From the IMG/VR virus record IMGVR_UViG_3300008451_000417, positions 1-36,732 of that record: DNA of 36,732 nucleotides; one strand, written 5' to 3'. Of this stretch, positions 22,592-31,748 are shown in pieces; position 1 is the stretch's first letter; each line of letters opens with the position of its first letter. Both the position numbers and the translations under genes were made by a program. A model generated the notes under the pieces. It was not told where the DNA came from, searched no databases, and saw only the letters and a program-made list of their open reading frames with translations. The stretch is from a virus.

Positions 22592-23079
22592 TGGGTTTAA
22601 ATTTTAATAATATACCAAGAGCAACTGCTTCAATAACTGACTCAATAAATGCATTTTTTACAAGAGAATGGTATTTATTTTTTCAAGGGCTTTCAGGTAA
22701 AGGAACTTGGACCCCTGAGATAAAAGGAAGTACCACAGATCCGACTATTACTTACGATGTGGCTATCGGTGAGTATATGAATGTTGGCAATCTTATTCAG
22801 TGTAACGTTCATATTGTTTGGTCAGGGTATTCAGGTGGTTCAGGAGATGTAAAAATAACTCTTCCATTTGCAGTCTCCAACTCGATAGACATAGGAGGGG
22901 TTATTTCTTCTTGTGACGGAATTGATTTTGTAGGGGATTTCATTACTATCGAAGGTGAAACTACAAAATTAACTGCCAAAATAATGACTGTTGTAAATGG
23001 TGGAATCAGTAATGAATTAACAGTTGCTGATTTACAATCTTCTGGTTTTATTAAATTTAATATGATTTACAAAAATTAA
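22591..23079 (+). CDS. Tail tip-like protein (162 aa)
   Basis: A short N-terminal helix (S-I-N-A-F-F-T-R-E-W-Y-L-F-F) is followed by the G-x-W-T-P ... G-E-Y-M-N-V-G-N-L-I ... I-T-L-P-F domain common at phage tail fibre ends. It shares this domain with the protein at 14456. It stands where P22 has its tail needle gp26, but the sequence is not coiled coil, so needle function is not supported. Confidence 0.6.
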   Translation: MGLNFNNIPRATASITDSINAFFTREWYLFFQGLSGKGTWTPEIKGSTTDPTITYDVAIGEYMNVGNLIQCNVHIVWSGYSGGSGDVKITLPFAVSNSIDIGGVISSCDGIDFVGDFITIEGETTKLTAKIMTVVNGGISNELTVADLQSSGFIKFNMIYKN

Positions 23080-23116
23080 ACTTGCCTAATTTGATAAATG
23101 AACTTAAAATCATAAA

Positions 23117-24577
23117 ATGGTAGTATATTTATCCCCCTTAGCTGGTGCCGGTTGGCAATTCTTTACTAATGCAGGTGCTGTGTTATCGGGAGGGTTGTTG
23201 TACACCTATTCTGCCGGTACGGTTACACCACTTTCAACATACACTTCTTCAACAGGTCTTATAGCCAATAGCAATCCTATTGTACTCGACTCGGCAGGTA
23301 GAACATCGAGTGATGTTTGGCTAACTTCCAATTTAAGTTATAAATTTGTCTTAAAAACTTCAGCAGGTGTAACCATCGGCACTTATGACAACATAAGTGG
23401 AATAAATGATATTGGAAATATCCCCTCATCCATAACTATGACTTTTGGGGAGACTATGGTTGCTGGTAATTTAGCAAGAAGTCTCAGTGGTCAAGCGGCT
23501 AAAGCAAGTAACACAACAGCAGCTGGAATTACTAATTTTATTGGAATTGTTACAGTTGGTGCCACTGTCGGAAATCAAGGTGTTATTTCCACTTTCAGTT
23601 ACTCAAATTATTCTTTACTTACCGCAAGTGCGCCAGTCTATATTGGAGCAGCAGGTGCTCTTACTCAAACTAAACCTACTGGTCAATTAAGTTACCCTAA
23701 ATGTATTGGTTATGCTACTTCTACAACTACTGTTTTACTAAGTGCTAACGGAGAAGCGGATACTACTTTCTCCTCTATTAATGTTGCCAATAATCTTTCA
23801 GGAACCCCGATTCAACAAGGGTTAATTAATCAATATCGAAGCATAACCGCTAATTACGACACAACATTTGATGATTATAATATTATGTGTTCAGGATCAG
23901 CTTTTACTGTCACTTTGACAGCAGGGAGTGGGAGAAAAGGCCAAACTCTTAAAATTACTAAAACCGATGCTTCTTTGTCAAATATTATTACAATAAACCC
24001 AGCTGCCTCTGACACTATTAATGGTGTAGCTACTACTACTCTCAATACTCAATACGAATCAATTACTTGTGTGTATGATGGAGTATCTAATTGGGTTATA
24101 ACAACGAGGGAAATACCATCTTCTTGGACACAAGCGGCTATTACCTTTAGTGCAACTACTTCAGCCCCTTCTAAAGGAACTGTGCTAGTTGATAAATTCT
24201 GGTGGAGACGAGTTGGAACAGATATCACCTTTCGATTAGAATACTCACAAAGTGTAGCAGGATCTGCGGGAACTGGTGATTATCTAATTTCAATGCCGAC
24301 TGGATTATCAATTGATACTTCTGCTTTAACTGTTAACACCACTGTAGGAGCAGCTAATTCTCAATTTTCAATTGGTAACGGAATGATTCGAAATGACACA
24401 ACTGACTCAGAAATAGGAATATGTATTCCATATGGGTCAAGTTCTTTTAGAATTGGCTTTACAATTGCGTCGGTAGGTGGATCAAGAATATTCTCATCCT
24501 CTCAATATCCATTAAGTACAGCTAATATGAGTCTTGCTTTCACAGGTACCATTCCTATATCAGGGTGGAATAGCTAA
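23117..24577 (+). CDS. Tail fibre/spike protein (486 aa)
   Basis: N-terminal particle-binding module is well known from podovirus fibres: L-S-P-L-A-G-A-G-W-Q-F-F, G-G-L-L-Y-T-Y-S-A-G-T, N-P-I-V-L-D-S-A-G-R, W-L-T...Y-K-F-V-L-K-T. The middle is T/S-rich, and the C-terminus (R-R-V-G-T-D-I-T-F-R-L-E-Y ... Y-L-I-S-M-P) looks like a receptor-binding beta domain. No lyase or hydrolase motif is seen. The ribosome site is weak. Likely host-recognition protein. Confidence 0.8.
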   Translation: MVVYLSPLAGAGWQFFTNAGAVLSGGLLYTYSAGTVTPLSTYTSSTGLIANSNPIVLDSAGRTSSDVWLTSNLSYKFVLKTSAGVTIGTYDNISGINDIGNIPSSITMTFGETMVAGNLARSLSGQAAKASNTTAAGITNFIGIVTVGATVGNQGVISTFSYSNYSLLTASAPVYIGAAGALTQTKPTGQLSYPKCIGYATSTTTVLLSANGEADTTFSSINVANNLSGTPIQQGLINQYRSITANYDTTFDDYNIMCSGSAFTVTLTAGSGRKGQTLKITKTDASLSNIITINPAASDTINGVATTTLNTQYESITCVYDGVSNWVITTREIPSSWTQAAITFSATTSAPSKGTVLVDKFWWRRVGTDITFRLEYSQSVAGSAGTGDYLISMPTGLSIDTSALTVNTTVGAANSQFSIGNGMIRNDTTDSEIGICIPYGSSSFRIGFTIASVGGSRIFSSSQYPLSTANMSLAFTGTIPISGWNS

Positions 24578-25020
24578 TGGAGATAATTCAATCAGTTGTA
24601 CCTACTCAAGAAGAAATTGTAGAAGCTCAGAAAAATCTGGCAAAGTTACCTCAAATTGAAATAAAAACAGAACATTATTTTTTATCTGGTGTTTACACTC
24701 GTAAGATTTACTTACCTCAAACTGCCTTAGTAGTTGGTAAAAAACATAGAAAAGATCATTTATTTTTGTGTATTAAAGGTCATATTAAAGTTCTTCACGG
24801 TGATGATGTTCTTGAAATGAGAGAAGGGGACATTTTAGAAGCTAAAGGTGAATTAAAAAAAGTGGTATATGCTTTTGTTGATTCAATAGTGGTAAATGTT
24901 CATCGAACTGAAAACACTGATTTAGATATTATTGAAGAAGAACTTCTATACCCAGAGCCAGATTCTCCATATGACTCTGGTAATAAATTAAAAGAGTCTT
25001 ATCTGAAGGAGATTGCATAA
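24577..25020 (+). CDS. Cupin-like tail-operon protein (147 aa)
   Basis: Single cupin-type beta barrel: Y-T-R-K-I-Y-L-P-Q-T-A-L-V-V-G, H-L-F-L-C-I-K-G-H-I-K-V-L-H, M-R-E-G-D-I-L. A closely similar arrangement (with L-T-G-K-x-H in place of V-V-G-K-K-H) is common beside P22-like tail genes. The likely metal histidines H77 and H84 are kept partly. Enzymatic function is unproven. Starts in a one-base overlap. Confidence 0.65.
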   Translation: MEIIQSVVPTQEEIVEAQKNLAKLPQIEIKTEHYFLSGVYTRKIYLPQTALVVGKKHRKDHLFLCIKGHIKVLHGDDVLEMREGDILEAKGELKKVVYAFVDSIVVNVHRTENTDLDIIEEELLYPEPDSPYDSGNKLKESYLKEIA

Positions 25021-25850
25021 TGGCTTGGGTAGCAGTAGGTTCAGCAGCGATAGGTGCAATAGGTTCTAGTGTGGCGGCAGGTGCTCAAAGAGATGCTGCT
25101 GGAAGAGCAGCGGATGCTCAACGTTATGCTATCGATAAGCAAACTGAACTAAATGCTCCTTATAGAGAAGCAGGACTTACTGGTCAGAATAAACTAATGG
25201 AACTATTAGGACTTTCAGGAAATCAAAATTCTTCCGACTATGGTCGTTATAGTAGAGACTTCGGAATGTCTGACTTCCAACAAGACCCAGGATACAGCTT
25301 TCGACTAAACGAGGGGTTAAAGGCTCTTGATCGATCCGCAGCATCTCGCGGCGGTCTTCTATCAGGCGCTACCCTTAGAGGCGTACAAGACTATGGTCAG
25401 AACTCAGCTTCTCAAGAATATCAAAATGCTTTCAATCGATATCAAACAAATCGATCTAATCAACTTACTCCTTTAATGCAATTAGCTGGGTCAGGACAAA
25501 ATGCGGCTAATAACTTAGGTTCCGCATATCAAGGATTTGGGAACAACATGAGCAACCTTGAGCAAGGTGTTGGCAATGTCAATGCTGCTGGGATTATGGG
25601 TGGAGCTAATGCAGTTAACAGTGGTATCAGTCAGTACATGAACTATCAACAAGGGAATGAGCTTGTGAATGCTTTAAAAGGATATGGAAATCAATCTGTA
25701 CCGTCGGGGGCAGCTCCTTCAAGAAATTTTTATTACGACTCTGATGTCTCAGGTGGCGGAAACTTGTATTCTTCTGGTTATCCTGACAGTAGCTTAACAC
25801 CTGGACAATTCACCAACATGTTAAATCCTTTCAAAAGAATGGGGTTATAA
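25020..25850 (+). CDS. DNA injection protein, gp7-like (276 aa)
   Basis: The N-terminal segment is apolar, Gly/Ala-rich (G-S-A-A-I-G-A-I-G-S-S-V-A-A-G-A) and likely membrane-active. It is followed by a family signature: F-Q-Q-D-P-G-Y-S-F-R-L-N-E-G-L-K-A-L-D-R-S-A-A-S-R-G, broken here by L-L-S-G-A-T-L-R. Then come Q-E-Y-Q-N-A-F and a Gly/Asn-rich tail. Corresponds to P22 gp7-like or 'DNA transfer' proteins ejected with the genome. Confidence 0.75.
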   Translation: MAWVAVGSAAIGAIGSSVAAGAQRDAAGRAADAQRYAIDKQTELNAPYREAGLTGQNKLMELLGLSGNQNSSDYGRYSRDFGMSDFQQDPGYSFRLNEGLKALDRSAASRGGLLSGATLRGVQDYGQNSASQEYQNAFNRYQTNRSNQLTPLMQLAGSGQNAANNLGSAYQGFGNNMSNLEQGVGNVNAAGIMGGANAVNSGISQYMNYQQGNELVNALKGYGNQSVPSGAAPSRNFYYDSDVSGGGNLYSSGYPDSSLTPGQFTNMLNPFKRMGL

Positions 25851-25851
25851 G

Positions 25852-27072
25852 ATGTCAGGATTAGACCCCAATATTTTATTGTCCTATAAACCCATTCAAA
25901 TTGATAACCCAGCGGATCAATATGGAAAAATGCTGCAACTTCAAGGTCTTCAGAACAGTAACGCACTTGCGAAAATGCAAACTGATGAATACCAATCGGA
26001 AGCAGGCAACAGAAACGCTTTAAAACAATATTATAGTAGTTCAAACTTTAATCCTGAAAATACCAATGAATTACTTAAATTTGGTAAATCAGGTCAAGAA
26101 GCTGCTAAATTCCTTAGCGATCAAAGAAAAGCGAAGTTAGACGCAGGTAAGTCACAAGAGGATTTTTTATCAGCTAAACTGAAAAATGTTCAATCTCTTT
26201 ACGATCAAATAGACCCTGATGCTCCTAACGCTGGTCAAATGATGTTAAGTATTCAACGAGCTGTGAGCAACGATCCTGAAATTGGTCCATGGTTAAAATC
26301 GAAAGGTGTTAACTTAGAAGATGCTCAAGCTAATCTTGAAAGTTCAATCAACAGTGGAAACATCCTACAAGCTTTGGTTGCAGCTAAAGAAGGAACAGCT
26401 AAAGCTCACGAATCGATTCTAATGCAAAGAGATAATGGTGGATCTACCTGGGTGGATCGAATTCCTAAATTTGGGAATAAAGGTGTTGTTATGGTCCCCA
26501 ATAGTCAACGTGCCATGACTTTAAGCCCTAATCGTGCTCAGACTAATATTACAGTCAATAATAAAGCTGCTACTTCTTTGGAGAAATCGTTAGGTGAAAA
26601 GATGGGTGCAGATGTGTATGACACTTACTCTCGGGCGAGAGGTGCTACTAAGACCTATGATACCGGTAAAAATATTGAAAAACTTGTAACCAATGGGAAC
26701 TTTATAAATGGTTCTTTTGCAGATCAAAAATTATTCTTAGCCAAGGTTATCCCTGGTGTTGATTCCAAAAAAATAACTAACACTGAACAGTTGCGTCAAA
26801 CCTTTAATAAAGCTGTTTTAACAGCTTTACCTAGTGCTGGGTTAGGTACAGGTAGAGGAATTACTGATAAAGACATTGAACTCGTAAGAGACGCCAATAG
26901 CGGAGATTTAACACTTGATAAAAAGACCATGCTTGAAGTTGCATCTTTCTTAAAACGCCTTTCATTAAGAAATGCTGCTGAATGGAACGAAACTTACGAT
27001 CGGGTACCTGGTGAAACTCTTAATGGTGCTGCACTTCAAAATACTAAAATTGATTTAAGAAAATTTAAATAA
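25852..27072 (+). CDS. DNA injection protein, gp20-like (406 aa)
   Basis: Second of three ejection-type genes. N-terminus P-I-Q-I-D-N-P-A-D-Q-Y-G-K-M-L-Q-L-Q-G-L matches a common opening of phage internal virion proteins. A long helical body and a C-terminal region with K-M-G-A-D-V-Y-D-T-Y-S-R-A and G-T-G-R-G-I-T-D-K-D follow. Assignment to the gp20 role is by order and composition. Confidence 0.7.
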   Translation: MSGLDPNILLSYKPIQIDNPADQYGKMLQLQGLQNSNALAKMQTDEYQSEAGNRNALKQYYSSSNFNPENTNELLKFGKSGQEAAKFLSDQRKAKLDAGKSQEDFLSAKLKNVQSLYDQIDPDAPNAGQMMLSIQRAVSNDPEIGPWLKSKGVNLEDAQANLESSINSGNILQALVAAKEGTAKAHESILMQRDNGGSTWVDRIPKFGNKGVVMVPNSQRAMTLSPNRAQTNITVNNKAATSLEKSLGEKMGADVYDTYSRARGATKTYDTGKNIEKLVTNGNFINGSFADQKLFLAKVIPGVDSKKITNTEQLRQTFNKAVLTALPSAGLGTGRGITDKDIELVRDANSGDLTLDKKTMLEVASFLKRLSLRNAAEWNETYDRVPGETLNGAALQNTKIDLRKFK

Positions 27073-29018
27073 TGCCATCTGATAAACCTATTTATTCATT
27101 AGAAGAACTTTACGGTACTGGAAATTATAAAATGCCTAAAGGTGTTAAATCTTCTAAACCAGTTTACAGAATGGAAGAATTAGAACAAGTTTCCGAACCT
27201 AAAATTACTTTAACTCCTGGTAAATCTCAATATTCATTATTGGAAACTCCAATAGCAGCAATGGAGAATTTTTTACCAAGTTTAGGTAAAAACATAAAAG
27301 ATCAAGCCATAGGTATGGCAACTATGGTTACTCAACCGGTTGAAACCCTTGAAAGTTTTGAGAATCTTTTAGGTGGGACCGTTCTTAATCTTCTTCCGAA
27401 AAGTGTATCTGAGAAGATTGGTAAAACTATTCCAAAAGAATATTTTAACTCTCAGAAGATGATGGACGCCGCTAACGCTGTTGGTGGTTATTATGGCGAT
27501 CGGTATGGGAGTTACGACAATATTAAGCGATCTCTTGCTGAAGACCCTGTAGGGACTGGTGCAGATCTTGCCGCTCTCGTATCGTTAGCAATACCTGGAC
27601 TAGAAGGAATGGGGTTATCAAGAGCCGCTAAGATGGCTTCAACTTCTGAAAGAGCGCTGTCATTACCTGGAAGATTGCCTTTTAAAGCAGCTGGTTCAGG
27701 TGTTAATGCAATGAAGTTTTTAACTGACCCTAAGGGGAAATCATATTTTCGTGCTACTGAGGGAAGAGTACCTGAAATAACAAATGCTTTAAGAAATGCT
27801 GAAAACTTTGTTGAAGGTTATGAACCAACATCAATGGAAGCAGCTGTAGAAGCTAATTCCCCTAAGTTTCAAGAGTTCATTCAACAGTCAATGAGAAATG
27901 CACCAGATGAAGTTTATGCACGTAAAGCTGCTAATAAAAATGCTCTTATCCAATCAATAGATGACATCGCAGGAACTCCTGCTGATATGGAAATGGCACT
28001 AAGTGATAGACGTAACTTCCCATCTCGACTGTATGGTGTGAACGACGCTACTAAAATTAGATCTGATGCCGAACTTGAAAGTATTTTAAGAACTCCTGCT
28101 GGTAGAAGTGCTTTACAAGAAGCTCAGACTATTGCTGCTAATAAGAGAGAGCCTTTTAATGTAGGTAAACCTAAATATAAATCAATTAATGGTGAAATGG
28201 TTTTACAAGAAAATACACCGATCTACACCGGTAAAAATCTATCTTATTTAAAAACTGCTGGATTCGATCCTGTAGTAAACATGGCTGAAAAAAGTATAGC
28301 CTCTCCGATGAATGAAACAATGACTCCTGGTAAATTAAATGCTATAAAAAAAGCACGACTCGATTATATGAATTGGTTTGAAGATAAATCCCCTGCTTTC
28401 AAAGAAGCTAATAAACAATTTAAAGAACTTAGTAAACCAATTAACGAGATGGAAGTTGGGAAGATTTTAAAAGACGATTTAGTGAATACTCTTGGTCAAG
28501 ATGCTTCTGAATTGCGTGCAGGTAAGTTTGTTGAAAGCATGAAAACTGCTCCTAAGAAAGCTGGTTTAGGTGACATTGATTTAAAAAAAGTATTATCTCC
28601 AGAGAAATTCAAAAAAGCTGAAGCAGTTAAAAAAGAACTAGAAAGAACTGCTAAGGCGAAATACATGGCTAAAGATGTTAATAAATCCGAAACTCCTTCT
28701 ACTGTACTTTCGAATGTAAAAGCTCCTCCTCTTTTAAGCGTGTGGACCTCTATGACTAACTGGGTAGCTTCTAAATTCGACGGTGATATCAGTAATAAAA
28801 TTGCTGCTAAAATTGCATTTGAATCGTTAGAACCTAAACAACAAGCTAAATTGATTGAAGATGCATTAAGTAAATCTGAAAGATTTGAAGGTCGTAAAGC
28901 TAAAATCAACAAGCTGGGCAATACCTTGAATCGTGGTAAAATAGCACCTGTAAATAGACTTTTGCAAAACATGGTAAATACTAAAAATGCATCAGGAAAC
29001 GCTTTAATAGGAATGTAA
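27072..29018 (+). CDS. DNA injection protein, gp16-like (648 aa)
   Basis: Third and largest ejection-type protein. It shows a short N-terminal repeat-like S-L-E-E-L-Y and R-M-E-E-L-E, an apolar amphipathic region about 80-190 (including G-T-G-A-D-L-A-A-L-V-S-L-A-I-P-G), and a long charged helical remainder. Likely inserts in the envelope during DNA entry, as P22 gp16 does. Lytic transglycosylase residues are not seen. Confidence 0.7.
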   Translation: MPSDKPIYSLEELYGTGNYKMPKGVKSSKPVYRMEELEQVSEPKITLTPGKSQYSLLETPIAAMENFLPSLGKNIKDQAIGMATMVTQPVETLESFENLLGGTVLNLLPKSVSEKIGKTIPKEYFNSQKMMDAANAVGGYYGDRYGSYDNIKRSLAEDPVGTGADLAALVSLAIPGLEGMGLSRAAKMASTSERALSLPGRLPFKAAGSGVNAMKFLTDPKGKSYFRATEGRVPEITNALRNAENFVEGYEPTSMEAAVEANSPKFQEFIQQSMRNAPDEVYARKAANKNALIQSIDDIAGTPADMEMALSDRRNFPSRLYGVNDATKIRSDAELESILRTPAGRSALQEAQTIAANKREPFNVGKPKYKSINGEMVLQENTPIYTGKNLSYLKTAGFDPVVNMAEKSIASPMNETMTPGKLNAIKKARLDYMNWFEDKSPAFKEANKQFKELSKPINEMEVGKILKDDLVNTLGQDASELRAGKFVESMKTAPKKAGLGDIDLKKVLSPEKFKKAEAVKKELERTAKAKYMAKDVNKSETPSTVLSNVKAPPLLSVWTSMTNWVASKFDGDISNKIAAKIAFESLEPKQQAKLIEDALSKSERFEGRKAKINKLGNTLNRGKIAPVNRLLQNMVNTKNASGNALIGM

Positions 29019-29330
29019 ATGGAAATTACTTACGACGTAACTGTTCTAAAAATAGATTCACTTCACGGTGAAGTTTCGGAGATAAAGACCGATTTGAAGA
29101 AAGTCATGGAAATCGTAAACAAGATAATGGTTTTTGAAGAAAGACTGCTTCATGCGAATTCTTCAATAAGCACATTAAAATCGGAAGTGAGCAGTTTAGA
29201 CAGTCGTTTATCGGCAATTGAAAAAACAGAAACTTCTAAAACTAGAACATCTGAATGGGTATACGATGCTGTAAAAGGGGTAGCATTTGCTGGTGCTATT
29301 TTATTAGCCAAGAGATCGGGATTATTTTGA
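29019..29330 (+). CDS. Coiled-coil protein with C-terminal membrane segment (103 aa)
   Basis: The helical body has heptads (I-D-S-L-H-G-E-V-S-E-I-K-T-D-L, L-K-S-E-V-S-S-L-D-S-R-L). It is followed near 83-98 by an apolar segment (V-K-G-V-A-F-A-G-A-I-L-L-A) and K-R-S-G-L-F. Layout and position before the endolysin resemble XhlA-type lysis proteins. It could be a holin helper, a holin, or a tail-operon protein. A clear LLH-type holin exists at 2817. The stop overlaps the endolysin start. Confidence 0.6.
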   Translation: MEITYDVTVLKIDSLHGEVSEIKTDLKKVMEIVNKIMVFEERLLHANSSISTLKSEVSSLDSRLSAIEKTETSKTRTSEWVYDAVKGVAFAGAILLAKRSGLF

Positions 29331-29803
29331 ACTTCGATAAAGCTTTTCACTTCCTCCTTCAATTCGAAGGTGGATATGTTGACGATAAGAATGATCCTGG
29401 TGGTAAAACCAAGTATGGAATTACTGAAGCAGTGGCCCGTGCCAACGGGTACAAAGGTGAGATGATTAATTTCACTATTGAGGAGGCAAAGAAGATCTAT
29501 CGTAAGAACTATTGGGATTCAGTAGAGCTAGATACACTTCCTTCAATCCTTCGATACCCTTTATTCGATGCAGCAGTGAACTCAGGAGTTTCTCAGTCCA
29601 TCAAATGGCTTCAACGATCTTTAAAAGTCAAAGCCGATGGGGTTTGGGGACCTGCTACTAAAGACGCTGTTCTTAAAAGTGACAGCAACAAAGTGTTTCG
29701 TGAAATTATTAATCAACGATTAAACTTCTTAACTGACTTAAAAACCTTCTCTTCATTTGGAAAAGGATGGGTTAAACGAGTTTCTAAGATCTTAACGCTA
29801 TAA
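29327..29803 (+). CDS. Endolysin, GH108 with peptidoglycan-binding domain (158 aa)
   Basis: Muramidase that cuts the cell wall at lysis. E14 in F-E-G-G-Y is the catalytic glutamate of glycoside hydrolase 108. D-P-G-G-K-T-K-Y-G-I-T follows, and Y-W-D-S then L-F-D-A-A-V-N-S-G-V. Residues about 85-155 (W-L-Q-R-S-L...D-G-V-W-G-P-A-T) are the usual PG_binding_3 partner. It starts at TTG 29327, whose TTGA overlaps the upstream TGA; the frame further upstream is not protein-like. There is no signal peptide, so it needs a holin. Confidence 0.9.
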   Translation: MNFDKAFHFLLQFEGGYVDDKNDPGGKTKYGITEAVARANGYKGEMINFTIEEAKKIYRKNYWDSVELDTLPSILRYPLFDAAVNSGVSQSIKWLQRSLKVKADGVWGPATKDAVLKSDSNKVFREIINQRLNFLTDLKTFSSFGKGWVKRVSKILTL

Positions 29804-31207
29804 CCACTTCTCCATTCTATAATTCTTAATCTCACGTCGTAAGGATGCTTGCGACTCGTCTTTAGACCCTAAAGTAGCCTTTTGAACATAATCCAAAGTT
29901 CCTTTCATAATAATACGATGGCAGATTACAGGTATTCCTTGACCTTGTCTTCTCAAACGGGCATTAAACTGTTCATAAAGGTCTAATGACCAGTTAAGAC
30001 CAAACCATACTAGAATATGTCCATTATCCTGTAGACCATCGATTCCATGCCCCATGGATTGAGGATGTCCAATCATTAATTGACATTCTCCCTTCTTCCA
30101 TTTAGTCATTGCATTCTCTAACGATGAGCTTGTCTTACATGCTGTTAGATTGATTGGTTTGATGGACTTGAAATGTTCCATAATTCTAGTAGCATCTGAT
30201 TTAAACTGATATGCCACTAAAACTTGATTACCATTAGCTTCGTCTATAATGCGCTCCAATGCTTCTAATTTAAGACTGTGTACATTCTCCCACACTGGTA
30301 GACCTGAGATAGGGTAGACTGATCCATTACTCAACTGAAGGCATTTATTCATAAGAGCCATCTTATTGAAGACTTCAATATTCACATCGTTATCAAGTTG
30401 CATAAAAAATTCTTTTTCAAACTGATCATACTTCTCTTGAAGATCTTGAGGGAACTCTAATTCAATATCATTGATCATCAAATTCGGAAGAGGGTTATAA
30501 TCCTCTGCTGACATTTCGAGTGTGATATCACTGATTAATTCCTTGATAATTGTCTCAGTATTGTCATAAGGAACAGATTTAAAAGTGTTGGGGATAGAAT
30601 AATAAAATTTTGAACTGAATGCTGTTTTACTTGTTCCAAGACGATGACCTCCATCTACTACTAAAAATTGACCATGAAGGTCTTTATACCCGTTAGAGGT
30701 GGGTGTGCCTGTTAGACCCGTAGTCCACTTAAAATGCTTCAGTATTCCTTTAACTGCTTTAACCCGACGAGTGCCTGAGTTCTTCATCTTGTTGATCTCA
30801 TCCCAGACTAACCCGTCGAAAGGAAGGGGTCGGTTATTCTTAACGAAGAATACATTCAGAGTTTCAGATAACCATTGAAGGTTCTCATAGTTGATAAGAT
30901 AAATATCTGCTTGTTTCAGTAGCGCACGACACCGTTGATCTCGACTTCCAATGATAGAGCTAAAAGTGAGATGATCCGTATGAGCCCACTTCTTGGCTTC
31001 TTGTCGCCATACCATTTGAATTACCTTGATAGGGGCGACAATGAGCACCCCAGTCAGTAGCTTTTCTTTTAAGAGATGACCTAATGTCGTAAGTGTAATC
31101 GCAGTCTTCCCTAGCCCTGGATCTAACCAGAGCATAGAGTTCTGTTTGTTACACTGGAACATCACGGCTTTCTTTTGATAGGCGTGGAGGTCGGTGATGT
31201 TACGCAT
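29798..31207 (-). CDS. SNF2/DEAD-like helicase (469 aa)
   Basis: Superfamily 2 ATPase for replication or recombination. Walker A D-P-G-L-G-K-T (29-35), motif II D-E-I-N (136-139), T-G-T-P-T-S-N (motif III region), and motif VI R-L-R-R-Q-G-Q (417-423). The start overlaps the VRR-NUC gene. It ends nose-to-nose with the endolysin: the two stop codons abut (29798-29800 and 29801-29803) with no room for a terminator. Confidence 0.88.
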   Translation of the reverse strand: MRNITDLHAYQKKAVMFQCNKQNSMLWLDPGLGKTAITLTTLGHLLKEKLLTGVLIVAPIKVIQMVWRQEAKKWAHTDHLTFSSIIGSRDQRCRALLKQADIYLINYENLQWLSETLNVFFVKNNRPLPFDGLVWDEINKMKNSGTRRVKAVKGILKHFKWTTGLTGTPTSNGYKDLHGQFLVVDGGHRLGTSKTAFSSKFYYSIPNTFKSVPYDNTETIIKELISDITLEMSAEDYNPLPNLMINDIELEFPQDLQEKYDQFEKEFFMQLDNDVNIEVFNKMALMNKCLQLSNGSVYPISGLPVWENVHSLKLEALERIIDEANGNQVLVAYQFKSDATRIMEHFKSIKPINLTACKTSSSLENAMTKWKKGECQLMIGHPQSMGHGIDGLQDNGHILVWFGLNWSLDLYEQFNARLRRQGQGIPVICHRIIMKGTLDYVQKATLGSKDESQASLRREIKNYRMEKWL

Positions 31208-31544
31208 TTAAAGGAACTAAGCAGGGTTCAAGACCTAGAAATTTATCAATGATATCTTTACCGGTTTTTAAGTCCCAGACGATAAATACCATTACTTTGT
31301 TATTAAGCAAAGTAGGGATTCGTCTTTGTTGAGCAGGAGTTAAAGGGGATGTCTCAGTTCTCTTGCATTCGATAAAGAATATAATTCCTGTAGGAGTTAC
31401 AAACATGCGATCAGGCCACCCCTCATCTCCTACCTTCTTAACCAAGCATCCTTTTTCAATGGCGTACTTGCGAAGTTTGACTTCGTTTGCCTTCTCAAGA
31501 GGAATTCCTTTTTTATAATCATGTGTCATCATTTCTTCTAACAT
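31200..31544 (-). CDS. VRR-NUC nuclease (114 aa)
   Basis: PD-(D/E)XK-fold nuclease of the VRR-NUC type. The frame has E-x-x-L near the start, G-W-P-D-R-M-F (catalytic D) and F-I-E-C-K-R (E-x-K), then L-T-P-A-Q-Q-R-R. ATG 31544 follows GAGGAGA and overlaps the upstream stop by a few bases. The open frame extends to 31580 but lacks a ribosome site there. It commonly sits next to SNF2 helicases, with which it may act on branched DNA. Confidence 0.88.
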   Translation of the reverse strand: MLEEMMTHDYKKGIPLEKANEVKLRKYAIEKGCLVKKVGDEGWPDRMFVTPTGIIFFIECKRTETSPLTPAQQRRIPTLLNNKVMVFIVWDLKTGKDIIDKFLGLEPCLVPLNA

Positions 31545-31747
31545 GTAGTTTCTCCTCGAGTGTAATTCATTTCCGGGCAATATCTTCTTGCTGTTTTTTC
31601 GTCAGGATAATCTAAAAAACTTAAACGATGTCCTTGTTTTGGTGTAGTTTCATTAAAAAAATCAAGTGCTTTTAGTCGTTGATTTGATTCAAATCTTTTT
31701 ATTTCTACAGTTCTTTTAAGTAAATCAACATCTACTATGAAAAACAT
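31538..31747 (-). CDS. Hypothetical protein (69 aa)
   Basis: Small gene between polymerase and VRR-NUC, with GGAGG 7 nt before the ATG. It opens with F-F-I-V-D-V-D-L and has Y-P-D-E-K-T-A-R-R-Y-C-P-E near the end. Not recognised. Overlap with VRR-NUC suggests coupled expression. Confidence 0.6.
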   Translation of the reverse strand: MFFIVDVDLLKRTVEIKRFESNQRLKALDFFNETTPKQGHRLSFLDYPDEKTARRYCPEMNYTRGETTC

Positions 31748-31748
31748 A

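Noticed and set aside
28496-28972. 158-codon minus-strand frame inside the gp16-like gene
   Set aside because: Leu/Ser-rich antisense shadow of a helical protein; no promoter or ribosome site.
31545-31580. Longer start for the VRR-NUC gene (31580)
   Set aside because: The ATG at 31544 has GAGGAGA at good distance and overlaps the upstream stop, while the longer start lacks a ribosome site.
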